This document shows, one piece after another, positions 10,921-26,700 of a stretch of DNA of 64,000 bases. The stretch lies in the NCBI GenBank assembly GCA_022702705.1, contig CM040434.1, positions 55,664,953 to 55,728,952 on the forward strand, read 5' to 3'. The stretch's first letter is position 1. Each line of letters begins with the position of its first letter. The stretch comes from Papilionanthe hookeriana x Papilionanthe teres (Eukaryota > Streptophyta > Magnoliopsida > Asparagales > Orchidaceae). Below the pieces are notes generated by a model. That model searched no databases. It was given only the letters and a program-made list of their open reading frames with translations, and was not told the DNA's origin. The position numbers were made by a program, and so were the translations under genes.

Positions 10921-13900
10921 AACAAATAAACATATTTTTCAAAAAACTCAAAACAACTCTGGGGTATTGTCAGTGTTTCAAAAATAACCATATCATAATC
11001 GAACATACTAAACACGTTTTGTTTCAAATCAAAACATAAAAAAACAAAATAAAATAGAAACAAAGGAAGTAGATAAATAAATAAGAAAGCAAATAACAAA
11101 AGTGACCCCAAACGGGCCCCTTAATCAACGTCTACAGGTATATTTCAGTTTTGACTCATTTTTGTTATCATCAGCTTGGCTTTGCAGTATGGGAGCCACC
11201 CCATGGTCGTTACAAGATGTTCAGATATCCTTGGAAAAACTATGTTAAAGTTAGTGGAGCATTAAGGCATTGTGCATTTATGGTTATGGCCTTGCACGGT
11301 TGTATATTATCTGAAATTCAGGTAAGATGCCTTTCTTTCATGATTGTATATATATTATAGCATTGCTCCCACTTTTTATCTTTTATTCAGTTTCCGAGAA
11401 TAAAGTGCTATATTTCATGCATATATGCTATACTCTCTTGATAATATGTAATATTTTAGTCATCATTTTTTTAGTAGTGATTAGTTTGGCTATTGAACAA
11501 TATTTCCCAGCAGTGCACTACATAAAACCATACTTTTGCTGGAAGAGAAGAGGCATTATAGCAATAGTAGCAGCAAAGGCAAAGTGTTTCATATTTTTGG
11601 TATCTGTGCAAATCAGTTTTAGCATTTATGTATGGAACTATGGGATGTCTGAGATTGGGTGTGGAATAACATTGTTACCTTTGCAATTGTTGGAATGACT
11701 GGCGAAACATTGTGGAGGCTCTAATGTTGTTCGGGTTGGTTTACAGCATCAAATGAGGGGATGAAATCTAGATTATTGCATTAGTTTGCAGTGCAGATTT
11801 TCAGATTTTTATTTGAGTCTGTTGTTGTTGGGCTTGTGGCATGGATTATGAAGGGAGTAGGGTAGGAGAGAAAATTTTGGAGGGGCTGGCAATGATGGAG
11901 ATTAGCGTGAGAAACTAGTCTCCTAGCATGGGCTATGAAAGAGGCTTTTTATTCTTTCTGAAGGTAGAGAATTTGATTCAATAAATATCCAATTAAATAT
12001 ATTAAATTAACCCTAAGGATTCTGAATTGAGAGGGCTCTTAGACAAACACCCATAATGGTGTTAAACAAATAAAAAATGAGTACTAAGTTTAACTAACAT
12101 AAATACTAAAGTATGATGTCAATCCAGCTAATCATACAACAACAAAACCTTTATCCCACTAAGTGGGGTTGACTACATGAATCATGTTTCTCCATTGCGT
12201 CCTATTTAGTGTCATATTTTTATGTAATTCTAATAAATTAAGATCTTTTTTATACTATATGCCCAAGTCTTCCTAGGTCTACCTTTGCCTTTCTTAACAT
12301 AAATCAAATCTAAAACATCTATTCTCCTAATAAGATCATTAGATGGTCGAATTTTAATGTGACCAAACCATCTAAGACGACTCTCTCTAATTCTGTCCGT
12401 CACTGGAGCTACACCAACCCTATCACAGATATACTCATTTCACATTTTGTCTCTCAGTGTAAAGCCGCTCATCCACCTGATCATTCTCATCTCGGCAACA
12501 CTTAACTTAGTTTTATGCTTCTCTTTTAAAGGCCAACATTCACCCATAAAGTATTGTAGGTCTCACCACTATCTTATAAAATTTTCCTTTCAATCTAAGC
12601 GGTACTTTTCTATCACACAATAGGCCAAGCATTCTTCCATTTCAACCAACCAACTTGAATTCTAATAATAACATCCCCATCTATATCACAATCACTTTAA
12701 ACAATAGACTTGAGATCTAAATCATTCACACATTTTAAATTTTTGATCACTCAAAGTTACACATCTGTCACAAGAGCTACTACAACTAAAATTACATTCC
12801 ATATATTCAATTTTATTTCTACTCAAACGAAGGCCTTTAGACTCCAATGTAGACATCCATAATTCAACTTTTTTCTGAGCTTTCTCTCATTTTATCAATG
12901 AGAAGGATATCATCAACAAAAAGCATACACCAAGGTACATCCTCCTATAAATGTCCAGTAAGACCATCCATAACTAAAGCAAAGAAGATATGGGCTTAAA
13001 GTTGATCCCTGATGAAATCCAAAAGAAATAAAAAAATATTTGGTCAATCCTTCTTTTGTTCGAACACAAGTAACAACTCTAGTATACATATCTTAAATGA
13101 ATTGAATATAAATCATATCAACACATTTCTTCTTAAGAGTTCTCCAAAGAATATCTCTTAGAACCTTATCGTATTCTTTTTCTAAATCAATAAAAATCTT
13201 ATGTAGATCCTCCTCTTTCTCTCTGAACTTCTCCAACAAACCACTCAATAAATGTATAGCTTCCATAGTAGATCTGCCCGCATACATCCAAATTGATTAT
13301 GAGAAATCATTATAATACGTTTTGACATATGTTCAATTACCCTCACCTATAAATTTAAAGTATGACACATCAACTTAATTCCTCTATAATTTGCACACTT
13401 TTGTGCATCCCCTTTATTTTTAAAAATGGGGACCAAAATACTCTTCCTTCACTCCTCAGGCATCTTTTTAGTTTTGAAGATAATATTAAAGAGTTTAGCA
13501 AGTAAAGAAACTCCCAAATCTCCTAAATATTTTCGCACTTCAATTGGGATATCACCAGGTCCTATAGACTTTCCACCATTGATTTTCTTTAAAGTCTCCT
13601 TAACTTATTTTGGTAAAAATGAAACATTTTATTTTTATTGATGGTATTAAGATCACTAAGGTCAGTTGTATTTTCAGAAACTTCATTAAAAATTATCAAA
13701 CTAACTTACCCACATATGTTGATTATATTTTTCTAAGCAAATCACTTTTTATTTATCATCTTTAATATATTTTACTTGAGTTAAATCTTTAATTTTTTTC
13801 TCTTTTTTTGGCTAATTTATACGTATATTTTTCACACTCTTTAGTATTTAATCTATTATAAAGATCAATAAAAGCAGAATTTTTAGTGCCTCAAATTATT

Positions 13901-16900
13901 CTCTTAGACTCTTTGTGGGCCGTTTGATATTTTTCTCAGTTCTCTAAGCTCTTACATTTAAACTAATTTTTATAACATAACTTATTATATCTTTTCTTGC
14001 ACATTATTATTTCACCACCAACTATTTTTATTTATAGAAAATCTTTCTTTTGATTTTCTAAATACATCTTTTGCTACTTATTTAATAGTGTTTGTTACTT
14101 TATCGCACATAGCATTAGCTTCTTCATGAACATCGCAAATTTTGAAATCTTGAATTTTATCATAAAATAGTTTTATGTCTTTTAGGTACCTTCATCTAAT
14201 TCTACGATGATGAATTTTAGTATTCTTTATTTTACAACTCTTCATCTTAAAATCTCGAACTAATAATCGAGGTTGAGTATATAAATCCTCACTTGAAATG
14301 AACCTACAATCTTTACATTCTCGACGATCTCTTCTTCTCATAAGAAAATAATCAATTTGTGTTTTATTAGATCTATTATTGTAAGTAATAATATATATTC
14401 ATCTTTTTTCTTGAATAAAATATTAGCAATAACAAAATCATACGCTAAAGCAAAAATCTAATATGACTTTACCTTCTTAATCAATCACTCCAAAATTGTA
14501 GCCACCATGAATATTTTTGAAATCTTCTTCCACTCTGCCTACATGTCCATTTAAATCTCCTCCAATAAGAATTATTTCTTCAAGAGGTATCATTTGTATT
14601 AATTTTTCGAAGTCATTCTTGAATTTATCTTTAGAACATATATCTAAATATACTTGAGGAGCATAAACACTTTAAATATTAAAAGTTTTAGTATCAACAA
14701 TAATCTTAAGAGTTATAAATATATCTCCAACTCTATTAACTTTTACAACATTATCGTTCAAGCTCTTATCTATAATTAAACCTACACTAGTTCTAATGCG
14801 ACTCTTACCAGAATACGAAAGTTTAAAACTTAAGCTATCAATCTCCTTAGCATTTTCTCCAATCCATTTAGTTTCTTGAATACATAGGATATTTATCTTT
14901 CTATGAATCATAAAATCAACTAATTCCATTAATTTACCAATGAAAGTACTTATATTTCAAGATCCTATCATAATATTAGTTTCATGTACTAACTTCTTTA
15001 CCCACAGTAGTCCGTAATGTGGGAACCATTGCTTATTTGACACTACACCCTGGCACAGGTGTAGCGACCCTTGCATACTTTTCGTTGTATTCAAGCCCTA
15101 CAACGCATCGCTTTTAGGGGACGCCCTAGCATTTACAAAATGATCAAAAAGATTCATGTCATGGTTTTTTCGACACGTCTTACGCTGGCTCTTGACTACC
15201 TAACGCAACCCTCCACTTTTCAAATCCAGGGCTTGTGACCTGGCAATGGCAGTGTTAAACCAGCTAATCACGTTGAGGTAAAATAAAAAATAATCATATA
15301 AACCATAAAGTAACAGTAATGACTACAATTATGATAACAAATCTTTTTATAATCTTTTTTGACACAACATAAATAACTATCATGACTCGTGACAGTACAA
15401 TGTGTGATTGACATGACATTTAGGCGCCATTTAAGGTCAAACACATGACTTGGCATGCACTATAACAAAGTGGTCCCACAAAGCTGCAATATATGTGAAC
15501 GACATAACATCATGAAGGTTCTAGATAGTGATCTAGACTTAATGATGATGATGGCGATGCTTGAGCTGATGCGCTTGATCACTAGTATAACCTGAGCTCA
15601 TAACTCTCTAAACTAGTTAGCATGCAAGTCTTAGGGGGCAATATCATGTGGTGAAGTGCATAATGCTATTAAGATTCACTTTTTTTTTTTTGTAACATTA
15701 CATCACATTTATACAATCTTCTTCATATATATTATTGTTGGGCCCGGGAATTTTTTGCCTAGTTGTAAGAGGTTTTTAGTGTTTCGGTTCAATTTTTCGG
15801 AAGAAATAGACACTATAAACAAATTCACTTTTTTTGTGAGAATTTTTATGATTTGATTCTAAATTTCTCATACCTGAGCCTTCTGATTAATTTTTCCTTC
15901 TCAACGATGAAAATGAAATTGCAATTAATCATATTACTAAGGGCTAACTATTTTGCTTATAGCAGTAAAACAATTTTAACTTCAGATTGAAAAAATTCAG
16001 AGTCATCAACTTATTGTGGATAATAGAGAAACTGATGTCGAATCCGATTGATATCTCATTATTTTGTCATCCTAAGTTGTCAATAGAGAACCATTTTTCT
16101 TGTACAAAGCTAGATGATGAGAAACATAATACAAGTGACCTATCATAAAAAGATAATTGTTCTTCATAAAGAGGTGACCGTATGGCGATTATACACATAT
16201 TTTTAATGCTGAATGGAAACATTTATCTTTTAAAGGGATATTGGTTTGGAAGGTAATGGTTGCAAACCCTATCTATTGTCTATTCAAAACAATATAAAAG
16301 GAAGTATGGATGGAAAACTGTACGTAAGTGATGAAATGTGAAAATTTTTACTCATTAGAAACGTAGGATGGAGATGGTGTGCTAAGACAAGCATAGGGAC
16401 ATTTTGATTTTTGGTGTTGTCATATTATTTTTGTTTCTGGTTTAATTTTTATGATAGAATGCCTATTTTAGAAAAGAAGAAGTGGCTTCTTTTAATGGAT
16501 TTTTATACACAAAATTTAATAGAAATGCAAATAAATAATTATACAAACAAACATAAAAATCGACCCTAATTATCTTGCCAGTTGGTCTATTTAAGGATTG
16601 TCAATTGATGCCAATTAAGTAATCCATAAGCTCTTTTTTGTATAAATTTTTAGGAGAACTATTTCCTTGTAAGTAATGAATTATGAATTTTAATTTTTCT
16701 TATGTAGCACTCACAATTTCTCTCCTTAGTTTAATTGCCCTTCAACGCTCTCCCTTAAATTAGCTAATAGAAATTTACCTTTTCAAGTTAGTTTATAATA
16801 TTCTTGAATCTAGAGATACTGAGCCCTTTTTGTTGAATACGTCAACAGGCTAGAGTACAAATCAAACCACTTTCAATTTTTTTGATAAAATGTCTGTCTA

Positions 16901-17732
16901 CGTCCACATATTTGATATGAACATAATATTGATGATTGATTTATTATCATGCTATCTCTTCATATGCTTTTTCCATTTGATTTTTTAACTTACCAAAATA
17001 ATTTTAATTCATAGGAGATTGTGGATCCATTTAGTAATGGCTAGGATCAACAGGTTAATTTTTATTTCTCCATGCTATAGGGTTTCCTCCGGGATGTGTG
17101 CATTATTCTTGAGTGAACCACATATTCACTTGTGACTCTGCATAGTTAACATCACTATAACTTTCAAATTGTAGTGTATCATAGCGTATCATATTTTTTG
17201 TGGAGAATTATCTTTTTTGGACTTGATTTATAAGGACTTCATAAATAGTTTGAAGGTGAGATTCTTTTAGTCTGTGCTTAAATTTACTTATGAGACTACA
17301 AAGTCGATGTCAGAGCATGTATGTGATTGATAGGTTAGTTTCTAAATTAAAATTTGATATTGCTCGAAGCCTCTTCTACTCCTGCCTTATCTGTTTCTAC
17401 TTTCTAATACTGTTCAGTTGATGTTTTACATAGTTTATAATTAATTATCGTTATTTTTCTTAATAGGTTCATAATATATTTTTGCTGAAAAAAATTATTT
17501 GTTATAATTGTGTAACTTCTGTACCCAAGAGGTATTTGAGTTAGGCTAGTTTTTTATTTTACATGTCATGAAGTTTTTATGAGTGTTTACTTTCATTCAT
17601 TGTTATCTTCTATCTCGATCATATACAATAAAAATCATAATGTTTTCTTTGATTAAGTCTTTTATGAAAGGGCATGGTCTAATTAACTTTGTATCTTATT
17701 CCATTCTTGGCTTCTATAAATATGCCAGATCG

Positions 17733-17786
<54 letters not shown>

Positions 17787-20700
17787 TTTGCTATATTATC
17801 GGAGCGAAAGACATGCAAATAACTTCACAATAAATCTTCTCTTACATGAAGTATCTATCAATCTTCATATGTTTTATACGATCATGTTGCGCTGGATTTT
17901 CTATGATGCTTATGAAAGCTTTATTGTCACAGTAAAGCTTCATTGGCATGTTTATCTGAATCCGCAATTCTTCAAGAATTCTTTTCAGCTATAACATCTC
18001 ACATACTGCATTAACCATAACCCGATATTCTATCTCGACATTACTCCTTGCCACTACATTGTCTTTCTTACTTAGCCATGTAACCAGACATAAGTACAAT
18101 ATCCGGATATCGATCTGCTGTCAATAATTGAGCCTGCCCAATCTGCATCAGTGTATGTTTCTATGTTTTTTTGTGTGGTCTCTTGAAAGTGTAAGCTATT
18201 GCATAGTGTACTTTTTAGATATTTGAGAATCCTGTTAACTGCTTCAAGGTGTTTCTCACAGGGCAAATGCATAAATTGACTTATCAAACTCACAACAAAT
18301 GTGATATATGGTCGTATATGTGATAAGCATATCAACTTTCTTACCAACTTTTGATATCGAGTTGTATTCACTTGATCACCTTCGTTCCCATCTCCTAATT
18401 TTTTTATTGGGATCAATTGGAGTGTTTGCAAGCCTAAGACCTCATCCCAGTTTTCTTTATAAGATCAAGAGCATATTTCAGTTGGGAGGAAACAATCTCT
18501 TTCTTTAATCTAGCAAACCCCATGTCAAGAAAATATCTCAGAGATCCTAAATTCTAGTCTAAAAAGCCAATGATATGGATATCTTCAACTGCTTCATTTC
18601 ATCTACATCATATCCGATGAGAATTATATCATCCATATACACGATCAGTATGACTATCTCCGATAAGTCTCAGAACTTTACCTAGAGCGTTCATGAACTT
18701 TGGGTGCAAAAGATTCATAGATTATGTCTTTTGAGTTGTTCTTTGCCGCTGGTAGACAATGTCAAAGGTACCAATGTTGTAATTTTTTTCATATTTTTTC
18801 TTTGTTAGTTGCTATAGGATCATGAACATCATGAGATGGTATTTTAGGAACACTTGCATTGTTTTCAATATTTAAGGAACTCAACCCACCATCTTCTGAT
18901 ATATTATAACTTCAATTTTTATGTTGAAAATTCAACTTTAGGGATATATTATTTTGTTAGTTTTTGGTTTTAAAATGAATCCTGTAAAACAATATTATAA
19001 TCTTTGTTTTGACCCCTCTTTTCGAAGATGAGTTGGCGAAATTGGGAGAGTGGAAGGGACAAAGCCATGTAACCGATGGTTTTGGCGTAATTGGGAGAGT
19101 GGAAGGGACAAAGCCATGTACAACTCTGTCGTCCCCCGTCCTCGTCCCCCTCCCCAACCACTCCCCAACGGCCCACCAAAATCTACCGTTATATATGATT
19201 ACGTCCATTGACAACTAATCTTGCTATGTGCAACTCTTGTCTTCCACTGTATTTTAATTAAATCTTACTATTGCGTAATTATTATTCAGATGACAAGGTT
19301 TTGAGATATTTTGAGGCATAGACCGGAAAATTAATAAATTGTGTAAAGCAAATAATGTTGTACCAAATTCAAAGTATGTATTTAGAAATAACATATTAGC
19401 ACACTAACTTATTAATATGTTCAAATATAGTATATTAGCATCCTAATATGATAAAAGTGATAAATTGTTCGACATAAGAAAATAAGAAGTAACATGCTAG
19501 CATTCAAATATCAAATCATAAAGTCATAAGTGTTATACAAACATCAGCATTAGAAATAGTAATATAGTACTTCAGAATAAGTTTGATATAATTAGGTTTT
19601 CTCACACTGTTATTATCATCCATCAAAGCAAGAATATAATAAGTGCTAATGTTGGAATTTATTCAAAACTCTTCACCACCCTTATCGCTTAATTAGCCTT
19701 CATTAGAATCATCAGTATGATGATTTACTTTCACCCTTCATCTCATCCTCAATTGTTTTTATATTCTTTCATTCCTCACTTTAAATTTTAATCATCTTTT
19801 TCTTATTTAATAAATAGTAATTAATAAGAATATTTATTAGATTTTAAAATAATGACTATATTAATGGCAAAAACTTTAATTACATCCTTTGTTTAGTATT
19901 ATATAACTAAGTAAGAATATTTATTAGGGTTATTTTATTTATATTTTATATCTAATTGCTTACGCCTCATCAAAATTGAGGCGAGGCACATCTTGAGTCG
20001 GTTCTCATATTATGTGAGTGTAAGTTTTATGCAATATAGAAGAAGGCATGAGCATTACTGAGAATTGTTCAAAAAAGCTTTGAGGTGGGCCTATTATAGC
20101 ACAAATTTAAATCATGATTTTGATGAGATCTTTTCCCATTGCACGATTTTTTCTTTTTGTAGCTTAACGGTCTCTAAGCTTGATTTTCATTTCTAGGTAT
20201 TCACCTATTATCTCATGATATTCTCTTCATTCAAATAAAATTCGAACTATCTTAACCAAATTGGAGTTGATTTTTGTAAGGACTTCGTTATGCATATGTG
20301 AAATCCTTTGAAAATATGTTTAATAGGAAGTGAAATACTGTGGTGAAATTTTTTTATGGACTAATCATTGTTACTAAATGACTATTTTGATATTTAAGTT
20401 TGCTGAAGATTCTAGCGGTGTTTATTCATTCTTGTATATACCTGAAAAAGTTAGTGATTGGAGTTTACATTGTTGGGATATTAAGATGAAAGAGAGTGTT
20501 TTCATCAAATTAATGTTTTAATTAGTTGTTCTTCTTTGATGATGATGTTTTAATTAGTTTTTCTTCCTTGATGATGAGTTTGATTGAAAAAATATTGTTT
20601 TTCATTGAAGGTAATATCTCTTAAATTGAAGAATTTTGTATGGTTGGATAAAATTTATGCTCTTTTTGTGTGTAGGAGTATCTTACAAAGATGCATTTGA

Positions 20701-23700
20701 GTGCTTTAGGTCAAAGATTATTCTGATGTTGTTTGTGGATGTGTACATATGCAAAGCACCTAAATATTTCGGGGGATTTTTAAGAAATTCCGATGATGTT
20801 TGTGGATGTGTACATAAGAAATGCACCTGGAAACTTCAGGAGAGATTTTTAAGAACTTATTTGTAGGAAAAAAAATTCAGCATGTAGAATCAATTTTAGG
20901 GAAAAAAAAGTTCAATTATAATTTCACAAATCTTTTGATAAAATTTTTTCAATGTTAATATTCATAAAATTGTAAATAAATATATATTATAAAATTTTGA
21001 AAGATAAATGTATAGCCTATAATGACGTTCCAAGCTAATTTCTGTAATGAATAGTGATGATCATGACAAACGATTTTGTCATTTGGAAGATATAACTAAT
21101 CTTTTTCGTCTTTTCTGTAGTGATGTACTGAAATACACAATGATTAATGAATAATGTTACCTCACAGTTATGTTTTCTTAATAATTTTATGAATTTATAA
21201 AAGATTTATTGCTCTGTCAAAGACGGATGTTGTTGCTAGATAATTTTGTATTGAGAGCAGAGATGAAGGATCATGACAAGTGATTTTTGTCATATGGATG
21301 ATATAGCTATTCTTTTTCTTAGCTTGTCAAATCATCTTCCTTGTAGTGATGCCCTAAAATTCACAATATCAATTATTAATGGATAATTTTACCTTGTAAT
21401 TATTTTGTTTAATTATTTTATTAATTCATAAAAGATTTATTGCAATGTGAGAGATATAGAAAATTTTTTAGGATAAATGTGGCACATATAGGAATATCCT
21501 TTGGACTTATCACAATTGCTAGGGAATCATCAACTCTTTTAAATTTTCTATTATTGGGCCAAGGTTTCTAGTTTGAAAAAGTTTGGTGAAATACGTCATA
21601 TGATTGGTGGCTTCTAAATCTAGCTACAGGGTTGAGGAGAATTATTTGAGTCACTAAACATAAGAATGAGCATCATCTGAAAGGTTTCTTAGAGAGTGGT
21701 GGAAAATTCTGGGTTTGCTGATTTCTTCTGAATTGAGCATTTTTTTATTTCACAAGGCAAGCTTATCCTTTTGAGCTAGCCTCTTGATTTTCACTGTAGT
21801 TTTGAGATTTTTCAAGGAGTTTCCAACTTCTTTTTGTTTTCTTTTTCTTGCACACCCTAGATTGCCTTTGAGAGTTATTTGTTATTCTATTACATTACCA
21901 CTAATGATTTTTCTTAAGATTAGGCTGTTATCCTAATTGATGTTTCAAGGATAATATTATTTAGCATCGTCATCATCATTATCATCCTTCTCCTTAGCTT
22001 GTTGAGTTAGAAATTTAATTTGGAGGTTTTAGGTTCTCCTTGCTTAAAATCTAAATGTAAATGTGGTCTAATTACTTACCGAGGTTTGTTTGTGATAGCT
22101 TTCTGCATGCTTTGGTTTTTAGAACGCCGTCATAGTTCTGTTTGGGTAACTGTTTTCTTGCTGTTTTTTAGAAATTTCTGTGCTAGAAAAATATTTTTTT
22201 TTTTCAACCTGAGCCGTAATTTAAGTGAGATTGATTTTCTATGATGCTGTCACATGAAAACTTGATTTGCATGTATATATGAATCTGCAATTCTTCAAGA
22301 ATTTTCTTCAGGCATAACAGCTCACATACTCCGTTAGTCATAACCTGATATTCTACCTCAGCACTACTCCTTGCCACCACATTATATTTCTTAGTTATAT
22401 AATTAGATTTTCCCAGATATAAGTATAATATCCTGATGTCGATCTCCTATAAAAAATTGAGCCTGCCCAATCTACATCAGTGTATGCTTCTATGTTTTGT
22501 TGTGGTCTTCTGAAAGAGTAAGCTATTGCATGGTGTACTTTTTAGGTATTTGAGATTCCCGTAACTGCTTCAAGATTTTTCTTATAGGGAAAATGCATAA
22601 ATTGACTTACCAAACTCACAATAAATGTGATATCTAGTCGTGTATGTGATAAGCATATCAGTTTTCCCACCAACTTTTGATATCGAGTTGTATTCACTCG
22701 ATCATGAGGTGAAAACTCAGTTTAGACATTACCTAGGGGGTTCATAAACTCCGGGCTGTGCAAAAGATTCATAGACTATTTCTTTTGAGTTGTTTTTTTG
22801 CCATGAGTTGACAATGTCCAATGGTACCAATGTTGTACTTTCTCTCCTATTTTTTCTTTGTTAGTTATAGGATTATGAACATCATGATATGACATTTTAA
22901 GAGGACCTGAATTGTTTTCAATATTTTAAAAACTCGATCCACTGTCTCTTGATATATTACGACTTGAATTTTCATGTTGAACAATCAAGGTTGGGGAGAT
23001 ATTATTTTGCGAGCATTTGTTTTGAAAAAAATCATTTAAAACAATAGTCAAATCTTTGTTTTGCCCCCTCTATTGAAGATGAGGTGAGAATAATGATTGT
23101 AGATCAAAAATATGGCACCCGTGATAACAAACATTTTTTTATAAATAGGATTAAAACATTTATATCCCTTTTGGATAGGAGCATAACAAACAAATATAAA
23201 TTTTTTGGCTATGGATTTAAGTTTTCTTTGATTAGGATTATGAATGTAAACAAATGCAGTACACCCAAATAACTTTAAAGGTAAAAAAGTTGATAGCTGA
23301 TTTGTTGAGTAAATTTATGAAAAACATTAAAAGTTGTTTCAATCTTAAAATTTTATTGAGTGCTCTATTTATGTGGAATATAACAATAAGAACAGCTCCA
23401 ACCCAAAGATATTTTGACACCTGATTTGTAAATAATGATGCTTGAACTACTTTTAATTAGTGTTTGTTTTATCTTTAGCCACACAATTTTATTGTGGTGT
23501 GCCGACACAAGGTTTTGATGAGCTATTCATTTTAGAAAAAAGTTGAGCAAAAATATTTTTTTGTATACCCTCGACCATTATCACGGTGTAATATTTGAAT
23601 ATTTTTTTTGAAACTGTATTTATATTATGGTACAAGACTTTTTAACAATTATTTCCAATTAAGGTTTTTCACATTAAATACACCAAAATTAAACTTGTGT

Positions 23701-26700
23701 GATCATCAGTAAATATCACAAACTATTTTTTTCCAAAGTTTGTAAGATATTTACAAGGACCCCATATATCACAATAAATTAAAGTAAATAGTTTATCATA
23801 TGTTCGTAAAATTAGAGAGGGAAAAATGTACGATTATGTTTGAGAAACTGGGAAACTTCACATTGAAAAAATGACAAATTTTACTTCTGAAATAAACTGG
23901 GAAAATAAATTTTAAATACTGAAAACTAGGGATACCTAAACTTTAATGCCATAACATAATATCATTATCTTTGCAAACAAACCCAAAATTTAAGCAAGTA
24001 CTTTGACATTGTCTATTCTCATCAAGTTTATTGTTAAAATAATAGAGATCATCATTTGCCCTAACTCTGCTCATCATCATTCCAGTGGTCAATTCCTGAA
24101 ACTAACAAGAAGAAGAGTAGAAGTTAGCTTGATGCTGATGATTAGAAGTAATTTAACTGATGGATAATAAATTATAAGACAAATTGGGAACATAAAACAC
24201 ATCACGAAGGGTTAACAATGATGTAAGTTTGACAGTTTCTATCCTGACAATTTTCGAGAGAGAACTATCAACAATTTTGACTTTTTTATTGCATGCACAT
24301 AGTGTATAAGATGAGAATAATTTAAAACAATCAGTCATAAGATCACTTGTGCCAGAGTCAGTTATTCAAGAATGAACAAAATTAAGATTAACACCTAATA
24401 ATGAAGTGGCTAGAAAGTTGTCTTTCTATACTAAAAAGCAAGATAGACTCCATGATAATTTTGGAGATTGAAACAGCACATGCATGTGCTCTAATTGCTT
24501 CTTGGTGAAAGTGGTATCATCCAAATTTGTAACAGGCATCTTACTTTCCTCGACATTGGCTTGATAGGCTCGAGCTTCTCGTTTGAATTTTGATTTACAA
24601 TTTACAGGTTTACCATAAAATTTCCAACATGTCTTCTTCATATGCCATGATTTTCTACAATGCTCGCACCATCATGCATAGGGTGAAGTAGTTTCAGAAT
24701 TACTGGAACTAGTAGAAACAGTAAAATTTTTGTGAGCGCCGGCTATATCACTGGGAAGTCCTCATGTTACACCTCTTCTTTTGCTCAGCTGGCCAAGTGC
24801 TTCTTGCTGTTTGAATCTTTCATAAAAGTCATGTAGTTGACCCCACTTAGTGGGATGATAGCTTCTTGTTGTTGGCTATCACTGATATTGTATTATTAAA
24901 GAATGGAAGAGGATGTGACAGAACTATGAGTTGATTTCGACAACAAGTTAATTTGGTGGTTAAGAGTGCTTCCGAGGAGAAGTCGTCGTAGAAGGATCCA
25001 GAGAAACCCTTTATCAAAGAAAGGAGAAGAATCAAAGTCTTCTTATCGATAGCTGTAACAAATTGAATAGGAGTTTCCTTATCTTCCCAGCAAGATTCGC
25101 CATTGGAAGCGAGAAGTGAGTGAAATTTCTGCATGTGAGGCAGATGATCTGTACTACACTTTGGAAGAAGTGTTCTAGATCGAATGGGAACTTCTGTACG
25201 TCGTTGGCTTGCCAGTTAGCTCGAATCGCGATTGTATCGCAAAGTTTGATCACATAGTCGGTGATTTTGGGCAAAATCGGGAGAGTAGAAGGGACAGAGC
25301 TATCGTTCACGATTACAAAGGCAAGAATTGTAACTGTATCGTGAGGTTCGGTCATGTAGCTGATGGTTTTGGGCGAAATTAAGAGAGTGGAATGGATAAA
25401 GCCATGTACTACTCTGCCATTGCATGTGGGTGGGTGGGGAGTTTTATTGGGGGTGGGGGGCACGTATTCATTGGTCCCTGCCCAAATCTGCATATGATTA
25501 TGTCCATTGGCAACTAGTCTTGCTATGTACAACTCTTGGCTTCCACTATATTTTAAATAAAAATTACTATTGTGTGATAGTATTCAGATGGAAAGGTTTT
25601 GAGACATTTTGAGGCATAGACCTCAAAATTAATAAATTGTGTGAAGCAAAAATTATTATACTAAATTCAATGCATGTATTAAGAAATAACATATTAACAC
25701 GCAAACCTATTAATATGTTAAAATACAATATATTAGCATCCTAACGTGATAAAGTGATAAATTGTTCAAAATAAAAAGTAACATGTTAGCATCCAAATGT
25801 CCAATCATAAAATCAGAAGAGTTATAAAAACATTACCTACAACAATAACAACAACAACAAAGCCTTAATCCCACTAAGTGGGTTCAGCTACATGAATCCT
25901 TTTTCTTCATTGCGCCCTATTTAGTGTCTTATTTTCATGTAATGCTAATAAATTAAGATCATTTTTTATACAATAAGCCCAAGTCTTCCTAGGTCGACCT
26001 ATGCTTTTCTTAACATGAGTCGAATCTAAAACATCAACTCTCCTAATCGGATCATCAGATGGTCGTCGTTTAATTTGACCAAACCATCTAAGACGACTCT
26101 CTTTAATTTTGTCTGTCAGTGGAGCTAAACCAACCCTATCACGGATATAATCATTTCACATTTTGTCTCAGAGCGTAAAGTCGCTCATCCACCTAATCAT
26201 TCTCATCTCGGCAACACTTAACTTAGTATTATGCTTTTTAAAGGCCAACATTTAGCACCATAGAGCATTGCAGGTATCACCACCATCTTATAAAATTTTC
26301 CTTTCCGTCTAAGCGGGACTATAAAAACATTAGCATCAGAAATAATAATACAACAATTCAAAATTATCAATATAATTAGTTTTTTTACATTCTTATTATC
26401 ATCCATTAAAGCAAGAATATAACAAGCTGCGAAGTTTAGAGTTTTTAAATTCAAATCTCTTTACCACTCTTATCGCTTAATAAGACTTCATTTGACGATT
26501 TACTTTCTCCCTTCATCTCACACTTCAATTGTATCTATATTAATTTATTCCTCACTTTAAATTTTAATCATCTTTCTCTTGCTTAATCAGTATTAATTAA
26601 TAAAAATATTTAGTTGGTTTTAATATAATGCTATATTAATGGTAACAACTTTAATTACATCCTTATTTTAGTACTACATGACTAAGTAAGAATGTTTGTT

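Noticed and set aside
10794..11111. Frames with alternating Ile-Tyr through (TA)n runs, also at 17583-17994
   Set aside because: They are translations of microsatellites inside introns.
13426..13641. Open frames at 13426-13641 (+) and 30578-30838 (-)
   Set aside because: Both are antisense shadows of the same part of the RTE LINE, the reverse transcriptase region.
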